Assembly (NCBI GenBank): GCA_030688705.1
Contig: JAUYJH010000121.1
Coordinates: 1-42,728 of the forward strand
Origin: Deltaproteobacteria bacterium
Lineage (GTDB): Bacteria > UBA10199 > SPLOWO2-01-44-7
DNA length: 42,728 bases
Direction: 5' to 3'
The notes beneath the pieces are model-generated. The model was not told where the DNA came from and made no database searches. It saw only the letters and a program-made list of their open reading frames with translations. Positions 25,044 through 33,738 of the stretch are shown piece by piece; positions within the stretch are counted from its first letter, which is position 1, and each line of letters opens with the position of its first letter. Made by a program: the position numbers and the translations under genes.

Positions 25044-25058
25044 CGATTTTTTTGATTT

Positions 25059-26657
25059 ATGCGATATTTTTTTTCAATTTTCGTTACACTCTTTTTGCTT
25101 TTAGGGGTTTCTTGCGCCCGCCAATCTTCTTCCAAAGTGGAAAGCCTAAAGGATGAAAAAAACCCCTATTATTACTTTGCCCGTTCCAATCTTGAGTCGT
25201 ATGAAGGTATGATCGACGCTTCCATCGCCGATCTCGAAAAAACAGTCAAAAGTTATCCCGACAGCCCCTACCTTCGCACTCTTTTGGCCCAACGCTACGC
25301 ACAAAACAAACAACTGGGAGAGGCCGCCCTGCAGGTGGAAGCCGCGTTAAAGCTGGACCCGAAGAGGGTCGATGCCAAAATTCTTTTGGCGCAAATTCTG
25401 GAATCTCAAGGCGAGATTACCAAAGCAACGGCCCTTTTCAGACAGGTGGTTCGGGAAAAGCCCGAGTGGGAAGAGGGATACTTAAAGCTGGCGCAAAGCC
25501 TTGTTTACGAAAAAAAATTCCACGAGGCGATCCGCGTTTTGGAAAACATGAAGCGGCGTTTTCCCGATTCTTTGTCGGCCGATTACTACAGCGCCACCAT
25601 TTATCAGGCTTATCTGGATCAGCCGGCAAAAGCCCTGGTCTATTTTGAAAATATTCTGAAAGAAGACCCTGAAAATGTGAAGGTGCGCCACCAGACAGCG
25701 CAGATTTATGTCGATCAAAACAGGATGCGCGAAGCGTTGAAGGAACTGCTTCTCATTGAAAAACAGATGCCCGCCGACCTGGGGCTTCAACTGCAAATCG
25801 CCTCGGTTTATCAGGAGTTGGGCGACATGAAGGAGACCATCGCACGGCTTGAAAATATTTTGAAAGCCAACTCCAATGCCGACCGGATTCACTATTATCT
25901 TGGGTTGGTTTTGGAAAAACAGGGAAGAAACGACGAAGCCCTTGCCCATTTTGCCGATGTTCCTCCGGCATCCTCTTTTTTCAAGGACGCAAGACTGCAC
26001 GAGGCCCTGCTTTACCGGGATTTAAAGCAGGAGGAAAATGCCATACGTGTTTTGGAAAAGGCCATCGCCAAAGACCCCAAAATTGCGCAATTCTATCTTC
26101 TTCTTTCGCTGATGGAAGAGGAGAAAAAAAATGACGACAAGGCGTTTGAGATTTTAAAAAAAGGGGTCCGTGCCGTTCCCGGGGACGAACAGCTCTCCTT
26201 CAATCTGGCCACTTTCTATGACCGTCTTGGCAAGAGGGAAGAGGCTCTTAAGCTGATGCGCAAAACGCTGGAGATCAACCCAAAAAACGCTTCCGCCCTG
26301 AATTATATCGGCTATGCGTACGCGGAAGAGGGGAAAAATCTCGATGAGGCGGAAAAGCTGGTTCAAGAGGCGCTTGCCTTGAAGCCCAACGATGGTTTTA
26401 TCGTCGATTCCTTGGGCTGGGTTTATTACCAGAAGGGGGAATATAAAAAATCTCTTGCGACTCTCGAGAGGGCGGCGCGTCTGTTGCCGAAAGAGCCGGT
26501 CATCAACGAACATCTGGGGGATGTCTGGCTGAAATTGGGGAATAAACAAAAGGCCTTAAGCTATTTCAAAAAGTCTTTGGAGTTTGAAAAAGAAAAAGAG
26601 GATGGAAACAGAGAGGATATGGAGCGTGTGGAAGGGAAAATCCGGCAGATACAATAG
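25059..26657 (+). CDS. TPR-repeat lipoprotein
   Basis: A 532-residue protein with a lipoprotein signal peptide (LLLGVSC, Cys19) followed by at least ten tetratricopeptide repeats covering almost the entire mature part, for example IADLEKTVKSYPDSPYLRTL, AALQVEAALKLDPKRVDAK and the canonical ALNYIGYAYAEEGKNLDEAE near residue 410. Such proteins scaffold envelope complexes on the inner face of the outer membrane. It resembles delta-proteobacterial TPR lipoproteins, but I cannot name a specific role. The peptide-binding lipoprotein gene follows after a GGTCC repeat. No Shine-Dalgarno sequence stands out upstream of ATG 25059. Confidence 0.85.
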   Translation: MRYFFSIFVTLFLLLGVSCARQSSSKVESLKDEKNPYYYFARSNLESYEGMIDASIADLEKTVKSYPDSPYLRTLLAQRYAQNKQLGEAALQVEAALKLDPKRVDAKILLAQILESQGEITKATALFRQVVREKPEWEEGYLKLAQSLVYEKKFHEAIRVLENMKRRFPDSLSADYYSATIYQAYLDQPAKALVYFENILKEDPENVKVRHQTAQIYVDQNRMREALKELLLIEKQMPADLGLQLQIASVYQELGDMKETIARLENILKANSNADRIHYYLGLVLEKQGRNDEALAHFADVPPASSFFKDARLHEALLYRDLKQEENAIRVLEKAIAKDPKIAQFYLLLSLMEEEKKNDDKAFEILKKGVRAVPGDEQLSFNLATFYDRLGKREEALKLMRKTLEINPKNASALNYIGYAYAEEGKNLDEAEKLVQEALALKPNDGFIVDSLGWVYYQKGEYKKSLATLERAARLLPKEPVINEHLGDVWLKLGNKQKALSYFKKSLEFEKEKEDGNREDMERVEGKIRQIQ

Positions 26658-26765
26658 GACCAAGGACAAAGGACCAAGGACAAAGGACCAAAAGCAAAAG
26701 AATAATTGGTCCATGGTCCATGGTCCATGGTCCATGGTCCTGTTTTTTTTGTCCTTTGTCCTTCT
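26656..26765 (+). repeat. GGACAAAGGACC / GGTCCAT repeat copy 3 with heptamer run
   Basis: The left half AGGACCAAGGACAAAGGACC is repeated once. The right half is a tandem run of the heptamer GGTCCAT (about 4.7 copies, 26708-26740) followed by TTTGTCCTTTGTCCTT, so left and right can pair. The heptamers contain ATG codons at 26713, 26720, 26727 and 26734; those at 26713 and 26734 are in frame with the following gene. Confidence 0.85.
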
Positions 26766-28299
26766 TTTATCTTCCTGCACCTTCAAGGTCCCGAAAGATC
26801 CTCACGCCCTTGTCCAGAATCTGCCATCCGATCCGGAAACGCTGAATCCGATTACCTCTTCATCGGCCTACGCCGTCGCGGTTTACGGGTTCATTTACGA
26901 ACAGCTCTTCGAATTGGACAACGAAACGCTCCTGCCAAAACCGGTTTTGGCAAAGCGGTGGGAAATCTCCCCGAACCGGATGCAATATACGTTTTATCTT
27001 CGCGAGGATGTGCGGTGGCAGGATGGCAAACCGCTCACCGCCGATGATGTGATTTATACCTATGAGACCATTCAAAATCCGAAAGTCGATGCCGCTTCCT
27101 TGCGCAACTATTACCGGGATGTTTTGAAGGCCGAAAAACTGGGGCCCCATGCCGTTCGGTTCACCTATCGCAATCCCTACGCCGGCGCCCTTTATACATT
27201 GGGTCTGATGATGGTCCTCCCGAAACATATTTTTGACGACGGGCGCGATTTTAACATCCATCCCGCCAATCGCAAACCTGTGGGGAGCGGCCCTTATGTT
27301 TTTGAGGAATGGAAAACGGGGCAAAGAATTGTGCTCAAACACCATAACAAATATTGGCGCGAGTCTTATCATTTCAAAAAACTGATTTTTAAGATTGTTC
27401 CAAGCGGAGAGACGGCGTTCCAGCTTTTTAAAAAGGGAGACATTGATTTAATAGATATTTCTCCTCTTCAGTGGGCCAGGCAGACGGAGAGCGAGAAATT
27501 TACCCGGAAATTTGTGAAACATCAATATTTCACACCCTTTTCTGCCTATAATTATATCGGTTGGAATGAAAAAAGACCCATCTTTCAGGATAAAAGAGTC
27601 CGTTTGGCGCTGGCCCATCTTGTCGACAGAACGACCATCAATGAAAAATTGCTTTTCGGGCTCTACATGCCGATTACCGGGCCCTATTATCCTTTGGGAG
27701 CCAATTATGACAAGAGTTTGCCGCCTATCGATTATAATTTGGAAAAGGCAAAACAATTGTTGAACGAGGCTGAATGGATTGATCACGACGGCGACGGGAT
27801 TCGCGATAAAAAAGGGGTGCCTCTTCGGTTCACCATGCTTTTTTCAACCGGGGTTCAGTTTTATGAGCAGCTCACCCCCATTTTACAGCAGAATTTTGCG
27901 CGAGCCGGCATTGAACTGGATCTAAGAAGATTAGAGGCGGTGACCCTTTTTAGGCTTTTGGGAGAACATGATTTTGATTGTTATGTGGCCGGGTGGGGTC
28001 GCGGCGCGGGGATTGAAGATCTGTACCAGACATTCCACTCTTCGCAGGCGGCCGGGGGATCCAATTTTGTGAGTTATGCCAATCCGCAAGTCGATCGCCT
28101 TTTGGAAGAGGGGCGGCGTGAATTTGATTCCAAAAAGAGAAGCGTGATTTATCAACAGGTTCATCGTCTTTTGTACGAAGACCAACCATATCTTTTTATG
28201 TTCGCCCGGCCCGAACTTTTGGCGAGAGACAAACGTTTCAAGAATGTTAAGGAATACCCGATTGGGTTGGATATGAGGGAGTGGATGGTGGAAGAATGA
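26713..28299 (+). CDS. peptide-binding lipoprotein of an ABC importer (SBP family 5)
   Basis: About 528 residues: a lipoprotein signal peptide (FLSFVLLLSSC) followed by the family 5 solute-binding fold (DPETLNPITSSSAYAV, then LLPKPVLAKRWEISP, the signature YTFYLREDVRWQDGKPLTADDV, and GSGPYVFEEWKTGQ). It would capture peptides in the periplasm for the DppBC/DppDF proteins encoded next. The start is unclear because the 5' end is a run of GGTCCAT heptamers: ATG 26713 and ATG 26734 are both in frame, and neither gives the usual basic n-region. ATG 26734 follows the whole run, so slippage would not remove it. An earlier in-frame ATG at 26584 would translate through the left repeat half and is unlikely. 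Confidence 0.9.
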   Translation: MVHGPWSMVLFFLSFVLLLSSCTFKVPKDPHALVQNLPSDPETLNPITSSSAYAVAVYGFIYEQLFELDNETLLPKPVLAKRWEISPNRMQYTFYLREDVRWQDGKPLTADDVIYTYETIQNPKVDAASLRNYYRDVLKAEKLGPHAVRFTYRNPYAGALYTLGLMMVLPKHIFDDGRDFNIHPANRKPVGSGPYVFEEWKTGQRIVLKHHNKYWRESYHFKKLIFKIVPSGETAFQLFKKGDIDLIDISPLQWARQTESEKFTRKFVKHQYFTPFSAYNYIGWNEKRPIFQDKRVRLALAHLVDRTTINEKLLFGLYMPITGPYYPLGANYDKSLPPIDYNLEKAKQLLNEAEWIDHDGDGIRDKKGVPLRFTMLFSTGVQFYEQLTPILQQNFARAGIELDLRRLEAVTLFRLLGEHDFDCYVAGWGRGAGIEDLYQTFHSSQAAGGSNFVSYANPQVDRLLEEGRREFDSKKRSVIYQQVHRLLYEDQPYLFMFARPELLARDKRFKNVKEYPIGLDMREWMVEE

Positions 28300-28301
28300 A
28301 T

Positions 28302-28438
28302 ACAAATTCTAAATCCCAAATCCGAAATCCTAAACAAATCCCAAACTTCAAATTCCAATGTTTCAAACAACTGTTTGGAATTTGGAAAATTGGCGTTTGG
28401 GATTTGTTTAGAATTTAGAAATTAGAGTTTAGGATTTT
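28302..28438. repeat. AT-rich inverted-repeat element, gene-less copy
   Basis: The left half and the right half are inverted copies meeting at CAAACAACTGTTTG (about 28364-28377). CTAAACAAATCCCAAAC on the left matches the complement of GTTTGGGATTTGTTTAG on the right exactly. The arms are those of the element at 2764-3258, but no gene is present. It ends directly before the permease start codon. Confidence 0.85.
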
Positions 28439-29443
28439 ATGTTGCTATATATCTTAAAAAGAATCCTGCTGATGGTGCCCACTCTCATTGGCATCATTTT
28501 TATCACTTTTATGGTGATTCGTCTGGCGCCGGGGGATCCCGCGGAAATGAAGCTCCGCAGCGGGGCGGGAGGGATGCTGGCTGATAAATCGGCCGTCTCG
28601 ATTGTGGAAGAGACCCGCAAACTTTACGGCCTGGACAAACCGATCGCGGTGCAATTTGGCATCTGGGTCAAGAGGGTGGCCACGTTCGATTTTGGCGATT
28701 CCTACAAAGACCATCAGCCGGTTTTGGGTAAAATCGCCACGGCCCTTCCGATTACGCTGACCTTGAACATCATCACCATTTTCATCGTTTATCTGGTTTC
28801 GATTCCTTGGGGGATTGTCTCGGCCGTTAAACCGACGGGACTCTTTGATCGTGTCAGTGCGTTGATCTTGTTTGTTTTATACTCTCTCCCCTCGTTTTGG
28901 GTCGCCTTGATGCTGATTATTTTTGTCGCCGGCGGCGATTATCTCAACCTGTTTCCGATCGCCGGATTTATTTCGGATGAAGCCTATCAACTCAATTTTT
29001 TTCAAAAAATGGGAAATGTGGCGTGGCACCTTGTTTTGCCGGTGGTCTGCCTGACCTACGGGAGCTTTTCGTTTCTGGCCCGCTTCAGCCGCGCCACCAT
29101 GCTGGAGGTGATTCATCAAGATTACATCCGCACCGCACGGGCCAAGGGTTTAAGCGAATGGAAGGTCATTGTGAAACACGGGTTTCGCAATGCCTTGATC
29201 CCGCAACTAACTTTATTGGGGACATTATTGCCGGCTTTGCTCGGCGGCTCTGTCATTATCGAGCAGATTTTTGCGATACCCGGCATGGGGCGGCTCGGTT
29301 TTGAGGCGGTGTTAAACCGCGACTATCCTCTGATCATGGGGATTGCCACGATCGACGCCTTTTTGACCCTGATCAGTCTGTTGATCAGCGATCTTTTATA
29401 TGTGGCGGTCGATCCAAGAATTACGTTTGAAGGGAATTTATAA
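28439..29443 (+). CDS. dppB: peptide ABC importer permease DppB-like
   Basis: A 334-residue inner-membrane permease with about six helices. The start LLYILKRILLMVPTLIGIIF and FMVIRLAPGDPAEMK are typical DppB/OppB sequences, and the EAA loop is visible as YIRTARAKGLSEWKVIVKHG followed by FRNALIPQLT. It forms the channel with the DppC-like protein. The gene begins directly after an AT-rich inverted repeat (ATTTTATG), so no Shine-Dalgarno sequence is present. It ends two bases before dppC. Confidence 0.95.
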   Translation: MLLYILKRILLMVPTLIGIIFITFMVIRLAPGDPAEMKLRSGAGGMLADKSAVSIVEETRKLYGLDKPIAVQFGIWVKRVATFDFGDSYKDHQPVLGKIATALPITLTLNIITIFIVYLVSIPWGIVSAVKPTGLFDRVSALILFVLYSLPSFWVALMLIIFVAGGDYLNLFPIAGFISDEAYQLNFFQKMGNVAWHLVLPVVCLTYGSFSFLARFSRATMLEVIHQDYIRTARAKGLSEWKVIVKHGFRNALIPQLTLLGTLLPALLGGSVIIEQIFAIPGMGRLGFEAVLNRDYPLIMGIATIDAFLTLISLLISDLLYVAVDPRITFEGNL

Positions 29444-29445
29444 GT

Positions 29446-30294
29446 ATGCACGAATCCTATTGGCAACAGGTGTGGCAGCAATACAAACGCTCAAGTCTGG
29501 CCGTGGCCGCTTTGGGCCTTGTGTTGATTCTGGGGTTTGTGGCGTTGGCCGCCCCATGGCTTAGCCCCTATTCCCCCGATGCCTATGATTTAAATCAGAT
29601 TCTTATAGCACCGAGTACGGTCCATTGGCTGGGCACCGATGATCTGGGGCGCGATGTCTTGAGCCGCATGATTTATGGTTCGCGCGTTTCTTTGAGCGTC
29701 GGCTTTGTCGCCGTCGGCATTTATGTTTTGATCGGCATTATTCTGGGTGCCTTGGCGGGGTATTACGGCGGCTGGATCGATGTCCTTATCTCCCGTGCGA
29801 TTGAAGTCATGCTCTGTTTTCCGACTTTTTTCCTGATTTTGGCGGTATTGGCCTTTGTCGGCCCCAGCATCTATAACATCATGATCGTGATCGGTGTCAC
29901 CCAGTGGACCGGTATTGCCCGTTTGGTGCGCGGCGAATTTCTGAAATTCAGAAACCGTGAATTTGTTTTGGGGGCCAGACAGATCGGCGCCGGCGATATC
30001 CGTATTATCTTCAAATATCTTCTGCCCAATTCGATAGCGCCTGTTTTGGTTTCAGCCAGTTTCGGCGTCGCCTCCGCCATTTTGACGGAGAGCGCTTTAT
30101 CCTTTTTGGGTTTTGGGGTGCCGCCGCAAGTTCCCAGTTGGGGGGCCATTCTGTCGCAGGCGCAAAGTTTTATGGATGTGGCTTGGTGGCTCACTTTGGC
30201 CCCCGGCTTGGCCCTGTTTATCACGATTACCGCCTACAATCTGGTGGGTGAGGGTTTAAGAGATGCGATTGATCCGAGATTAAAAAATTTATGA
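29446..30294 (+). CDS. dppC: peptide ABC importer permease DppC-like
   Basis: A 282-residue permease with an N-terminal cytoplasmic segment, one helix, then APWLSPYSPDAYDLNQ and the very typical HWLGTDDLGRDVLSRMIYGSR of OppC/DppC. The EAA loop reads EFVLGARQIGAGDIRIIFKY followed by LLPNSIAPVL, and ALSFLGFGVPPQVPSWGA is a further family signature. It pairs with the DppB-like permease. The gap from the dppB stop is 2 bases, so the pair is translationally coupled. Confidence 0.95.
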   Translation: MHESYWQQVWQQYKRSSLAVAALGLVLILGFVALAAPWLSPYSPDAYDLNQILIAPSTVHWLGTDDLGRDVLSRMIYGSRVSLSVGFVAVGIYVLIGIILGALAGYYGGWIDVLISRAIEVMLCFPTFFLILAVLAFVGPSIYNIMIVIGVTQWTGIARLVRGEFLKFRNREFVLGARQIGAGDIRIIFKYLLPNSIAPVLVSASFGVASAILTESALSFLGFGVPPQVPSWGAILSQAQSFMDVAWWLTLAPGLALFITITAYNLVGEGLRDAIDPRLKNL

Positions 30295-30313
30295 GATGTC
30301 ATCGGCGTGTCGG

Positions 30314-30411
30314 TGTCATTGCGAGGACTGCGAGCGCAACGAAGCAGGACGAAGCAATCTCTCGGTAAGAACGGGAGATTGCCGCGTCGCCTAAAGGCTC
30401 CTCGCAATGAC
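30314..30411. repeat. TGTCATTGCGAGG...CCTCGCAATGAC repeat pair in the importer operon
   Basis: Outer ends TGTCATTGCGAGGA and TCCTCGCAATGAC are inverted; inside, GAAGCAATCTC pairs with GGGAGATTGC. It lies between dppC and the fused ATPase gene and can form a strong hairpin in the mRNA, which might alter the ratio of upstream to downstream products (inference). Confidence 0.88.
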
Positions 30412-30442
30412 TTAGTGATAGTGTGTTAATAGGAAAATAAAT

Positions 30443-32227
30443 ATGAGCCTCCTCGAAGTCAAAAATTTAAAGACCTATTTTCGCACCCCTTTAGGCGCCG
30501 TGAAGGCGGTCGATGATGTCTCTTTTACAATCGAAAAAGGGGAATCGGTCGGATTGGTGGGCGAATCGGGGAGCGGCAAAAGCGTTCTTTCTTTGTCTCT
30601 GCTCCGTCTCGTTCCGCCACCCGGAAAAATCGTCGGCGGTGAAATTCGGTTCAACGGCCAAAATCTTTTGGATTTTTCCAAGGAAGAGATTCGACGCATC
30701 CGCGGAAAAAAGATCGCCATGATTTTTCAGGAGCCGATGACCTCTTTGAATCCCGTTTTCACCATCGGCGACCAGATTGCGGAAGCCATTCTTTTGCACG
30801 ATGGAGGAAGCAAGTCACAAGCCAATTTGCGCGTTTTGGAGCTTTTAAAAATGGTGGGGCTCCCCGCCGCATCGGAACGGATCGGCACTTTTCCCCATCA
30901 ACTCTCCGGAGGCATGCGGCAAAGAGTCATGATTGCCATGGCCCTGGCCTGCAGGCCCGATTTGCTGATTGCCGATGAGCCGACCACCGCGCTCGATGTC
31001 ACCATCCAGGCACAAATTCTTACACTCCTCAAAAATTTACAGCAGGAGCTGGGAATGGCCCTTCTTTTGATCACACACGATTTCGGCGTGGTCGCCGAAG
31101 TCGCCCATAAAGTGATGGTGATGCAAGGCGGTGTGATGGTGGAAAAGGCATCCGTTGGGGATATTTTTAAAAAGCCGCAGCATGGTTATACAAAAAAACT
31201 GCTCGATGCCATTCTTCCCCTTGAAAAAACATCGGTCAGAGAGCCTTTGCCTTTTGCCGATACAAGGGAGTCGATTCTGCAGGCCCAAAATTTGGTGAAA
31301 CATTTTGGAGCGGTTCAGGCGGTGAACGGGGTCTCTTTTTCTGTTTCAAAAGGAGAGACGCTGGGGATTGTGGGGGAATCGGGCTGTGGTAAAACAACGC
31401 TCGGGTTTATGCTGATGCGTCTTTTAAAACCCGATGCCGGTTCCCTGTTTTTCGAAAAAAACGATATTACCTGGGCTTCCTCCCGAAAATTAAAACCGCT
31501 GCGCGCCAGATTGCAAATGGTTTTCCAAGACCCTTATGCTTCGCTCAACCCCCGGATGTATGCGGGCGAAATTATTGAAGAACCTTTGGTGATCCATAAA
31601 AGGGGAGACAGAAGAGAAAGGCGGAAAAGGGTTTTAAAACTTTTGGATATTGTCGGTTTGAGCGAGCGGGATTTCGGCAAATATCCGCACGAATTCAGCG
31701 GCGGCCAGCGCCAGCGGATCGGCATTGCGCGGGCCATTGCCTTGAACCCGGATGTGATCGTCGCCGATGAGCCGGTCTCGGCGTTGGATGTTTCCATTCA
31801 GGGGGACATCCTCAATCTTTTCAAAAATCTGCAGAATGAATTGCATCTGACTTATATTTTTATTTCTCATGATCTGAAAGTAATCTCCCAAGTCAGCGAC
31901 CGGATTGCCGTGATGTACCTTGGAAAAATTGTAGAGACTTTTGCGGCTGAAAAACTCTCCACGGCGAAACACCCCTATACGCAGGCCCTGTTGCTTTCCG
32001 TGCCGCTTCCCGATCCGTTTCACAAAAGGGGCCTGAAACCTTTGCAAGGAGATGTTCCCTCACAGATTCAAATCCCCTCCGGTTGTTCCTTTCACCCCCG
32101 CTGTCCGTACCGTGAAGAGCGTTGTTTTCATGAAGAACCGAAGCTGGAGCCTCATGGCAGCGATCCGCAACACCTTGCCGCATGCCACTTTACGAACAAA
32201 GTTTTGCCGAAGGTTCCTTTGGCGTAA
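30443..32227 (+). CDS. fused peptide-importer ATPase (DppD-DppF)
   Basis: A 594-residue protein containing two complete ABC ATPases. First half: Walker A GESGSGKS (40-47), signature LSGGMRQRV, Walker B LLIADEPTTALD. Second half: Walker A GESGCGKT (311-318), FSGGQRQRIGIA and VIVADEPVSALD. After the second domain comes the oligopeptide-transporter C-terminal motif with Cys residues (CSFHPRCPYREERCF), a 4Fe-4S site in DppD/F proteins. It energises the DppBC channel. Separate DppD and DppF are more common; fused forms (YejF/GsiA-like) are known. It is the last gene of the operon. Confidence 0.95.
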   Translation: MSLLEVKNLKTYFRTPLGAVKAVDDVSFTIEKGESVGLVGESGSGKSVLSLSLLRLVPPPGKIVGGEIRFNGQNLLDFSKEEIRRIRGKKIAMIFQEPMTSLNPVFTIGDQIAEAILLHDGGSKSQANLRVLELLKMVGLPAASERIGTFPHQLSGGMRQRVMIAMALACRPDLLIADEPTTALDVTIQAQILTLLKNLQQELGMALLLITHDFGVVAEVAHKVMVMQGGVMVEKASVGDIFKKPQHGYTKKLLDAILPLEKTSVREPLPFADTRESILQAQNLVKHFGAVQAVNGVSFSVSKGETLGIVGESGCGKTTLGFMLMRLLKPDAGSLFFEKNDITWASSRKLKPLRARLQMVFQDPYASLNPRMYAGEIIEEPLVIHKRGDRRERRKRVLKLLDIVGLSERDFGKYPHEFSGGQRQRIGIARAIALNPDVIVADEPVSALDVSIQGDILNLFKNLQNELHLTYIFISHDLKVISQVSDRIAVMYLGKIVETFAAEKLSTAKHPYTQALLLSVPLPDPFHKRGLKPLQGDVPSQIQIPSGCSFHPRCPYREERCFHEEPKLEPHGSDPQHLAACHFTNKVLPKVPLA

Positions 32228-32233
32228 TATTTG

Positions 32234-32526
32234 TCAAAATGTCCTTCAGGATATGAGTTTGAAAATTCAGCGACATTGGCAAAAGCGCGAGCGAACCGAT
32301 TGAGAAAAGACGCGACATTCAGCAAGCTCGGATGCGACGCTCGCGCGTCGCCTATTAAACGCTGTCGCGGGGTCGACCCAAAAAATTCGCTCCTATGTCG
32401 GCGATTTTGGTTATGGATCCCGGATGTGAAAATCGCCTTACGCAGGCTTTTCTCAATCGGTTCGCTGGCGCTTTTGCCGCATTTGCTTTAACGAATTTTC
32501 AAACTCAATCCTTCCGGCCATTTTGA
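32234..32526. repeat. long imperfect inverted repeat with about 78-bp arms
   Basis: The left arm 32234-32309 and right arm 32447-32526 align as inverted copies with few mismatches: GAGTTTGAAAATTC and GCAAAAGCGC(C)AGCGAACC then GATTGAGAAAAG occur in both. The arms enclose a loop of 137 bases containing a GCGACGCTCGCGCGTCGC hairpin. No transposase and no other copy of it are present in the window. Confidence 0.85.
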
Positions 32527-32582
32527 TTGCCTCCATTCCTGCTCTCCCTTTGACAGTACGCTTGGGGTAAGGGGTGGGCAAA

Positions 32583-32722
32583 AAAAATCCTAAATTCGAA
32601 TATCTAAATCCTAAACAAATCCTAAATTCCAAATTTTAATATTCAAACAACGGTTTGAAATTTGTAGTTTGGAAAATTAGAAATTGTTTAGAATTTAGGA
32701 TTTCGTGCTTAGAATTTTGACC
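32583..32722. repeat. AT-rich inverted-repeat element, second gene-less copy
   Basis: Units AATCCTAAATTCGAATATC, AATCCTAAACAAATCC and the inverted AATTGTTTAGAATTTAGG meet near CAAACAACGGTTTG (about 32645-32658). The same arms as at 2764-3258 and 28302-28438; no gene inside. Confidence 0.82.
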
Positions 32723-32771
32723 ATTCAGGTCAGGCGCTAGCCAATGCCAGGCCACACCCCGCGCCACAAGC

Positions 32772-33698
32772 TTAGTTGGAAAACCCCAGTGCTTTTCCCT
32801 GCCAGCTGTCCCTTTTTTCGAGTTCATTTTCCACGGCATTAAAAACTCCCAATTTGTTGACCGACCAATCGGGGGCCAGTGTCAAATCTCTTGGGGCATG
32901 GGCGTTGAGCCTGTGGACCAGCAGATGGGGAGGAGTCTGTTCCAGAAAATCGACGCCCCAATCGACAAAAGTTTCCAAATCGAGAGGTGTATATTCACCC
33001 CTTTGATATTCATTGGCGAGCGTGGTTCCTTTGACGACATGCAGGTTGTGGATTTTGATTCCGTGTATCGGTTGTGTCGCCAGATACCGCGCTGTTTCCA
33101 AAACATCTTTTCTTGTCTCGCCGGGGAGCCCCAAGACCGCGTGGGCGCAGACGGGGATAGGGTATCGGCTCAAAATTTTCATCGCCTCGCTGAATTGCCG
33201 CCGCGTATGCCATCGGTTGATTTTTGCCAAAACCGCGTCGTTGGCGCTTTGCAATCCCAACTCTATCCAGCAGATTTTATTTTTTCCAAATTTAAGGAGG
33301 CTCTCTATCCATGCTTCATCAATGCAATCGGGGCGGGTAGAGAGGGCAAGGCCCACGACATCAGGATGGTCGAGACTCTCTTTAAATTTTTCCAAAAGAA
33401 TTTTTTTGTCGCCGTAGGTGGAGGTAAAACTCTGAAAATAAGAGATAAATTTGGGAGTCCTGTGACGCTTTTTGACATAGGCGATCCCCTCTTTGAGTTG
33501 GGTCGCGATCGATTGTCCCCTTCTATTTTTGGCCAAGGCCAAAGGAGAATAGGCGGCATCGTTGCAAAAACTGCACCCACCCTTTGCCAAGGTTCCATCC
33601 AGATTGGGGCAGGTGGTCGCCGCGGTGAGGCTCACCTTGTAAACCTTGGAGCCGTATTTCTCTTTAAGCCAGCTCGATAAATCTCTGTACCTCTTCAT
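32772..33698 (-). CDS. radical SAM protein, TIGR01212 (YhcC-like)
   Basis: A 308-residue radical SAM protein. The cluster-binding cysteines C30, C42 and C45 are in TTCPNLDGTLAKGGCSFC, the C-x11-C-x2-C spacing specific to TIGR01212/YhcC rather than the usual C-x3-C-x2-C. Further family features are YFQSFTSTY, STRPDCIDE, WIELGLQSANDAVL and VCAHAVLGLPGETRKD. The function of the family is not firmly established. The start has no good Shine-Dalgarno sequence; a TGTCATTGCGAG repeat ends a few bases upstream of the ATG. It converges with the importer operon. Confidence 0.93.
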   Translation of the reverse strand: MKRYRDLSSWLKEKYGSKVYKVSLTAATTCPNLDGTLAKGGCSFCNDAAYSPLALAKNRRGQSIATQLKEGIAYVKKRHRTPKFISYFQSFTSTYGDKKILLEKFKESLDHPDVVGLALSTRPDCIDEAWIESLLKFGKNKICWIELGLQSANDAVLAKINRWHTRRQFSEAMKILSRYPIPVCAHAVLGLPGETRKDVLETARYLATQPIHGIKIHNLHVVKGTTLANEYQRGEYTPLDLETFVDWGVDFLEQTPPHLLVHRLNAHAPRDLTLAPDWSVNKLGVFNAVENELEKRDSWQGKALGFSN

Positions 33699-33701
33699 GT
33701 G

Positions 33702-33738
33702 GAGAGATTGCTTCGTCGCTTCGCTCCTCGCAATGACA
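33702..33738. repeat. GAGATTGCTTCG...CTCGCAATGACA repeat
   Basis: A half-length copy of the TGTCATTGCGAG family, directly before the radical SAM gene in its transcription direction. Confidence 0.8.

Larger units (their letters stand above)
32228..32771. other. gene-free stretch with two inverted-repeat elements
   Basis: A gap of 544 bases between two convergent genes (importer ATPase on plus, radical SAM on minus). It holds a long inverted repeat (32234-32526) and an AT-rich inverted-repeat element (32583-32722). Small open frames here overlap the repeat arms and show no coding character. No T-tract terminator is visible. Confidence 0.7.

Noticed and set aside
26706..26742. Possible CRISPR-like repeat
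   Set aside because: The units are contiguous heptamers without spacers, and no cas genes are present.
32231..32491. Small plus-strand open frame downstream of the importer ATPase
   Set aside because: It runs through the arms of the long inverted repeat, has no ribosome binding site, and its translation has no coding character.
32234..32526. Insertion sequence
   Set aside because: The arms look like terminal repeats, but the loop is only 137 bases and codes for nothing, so at most it is a non-autonomous element.
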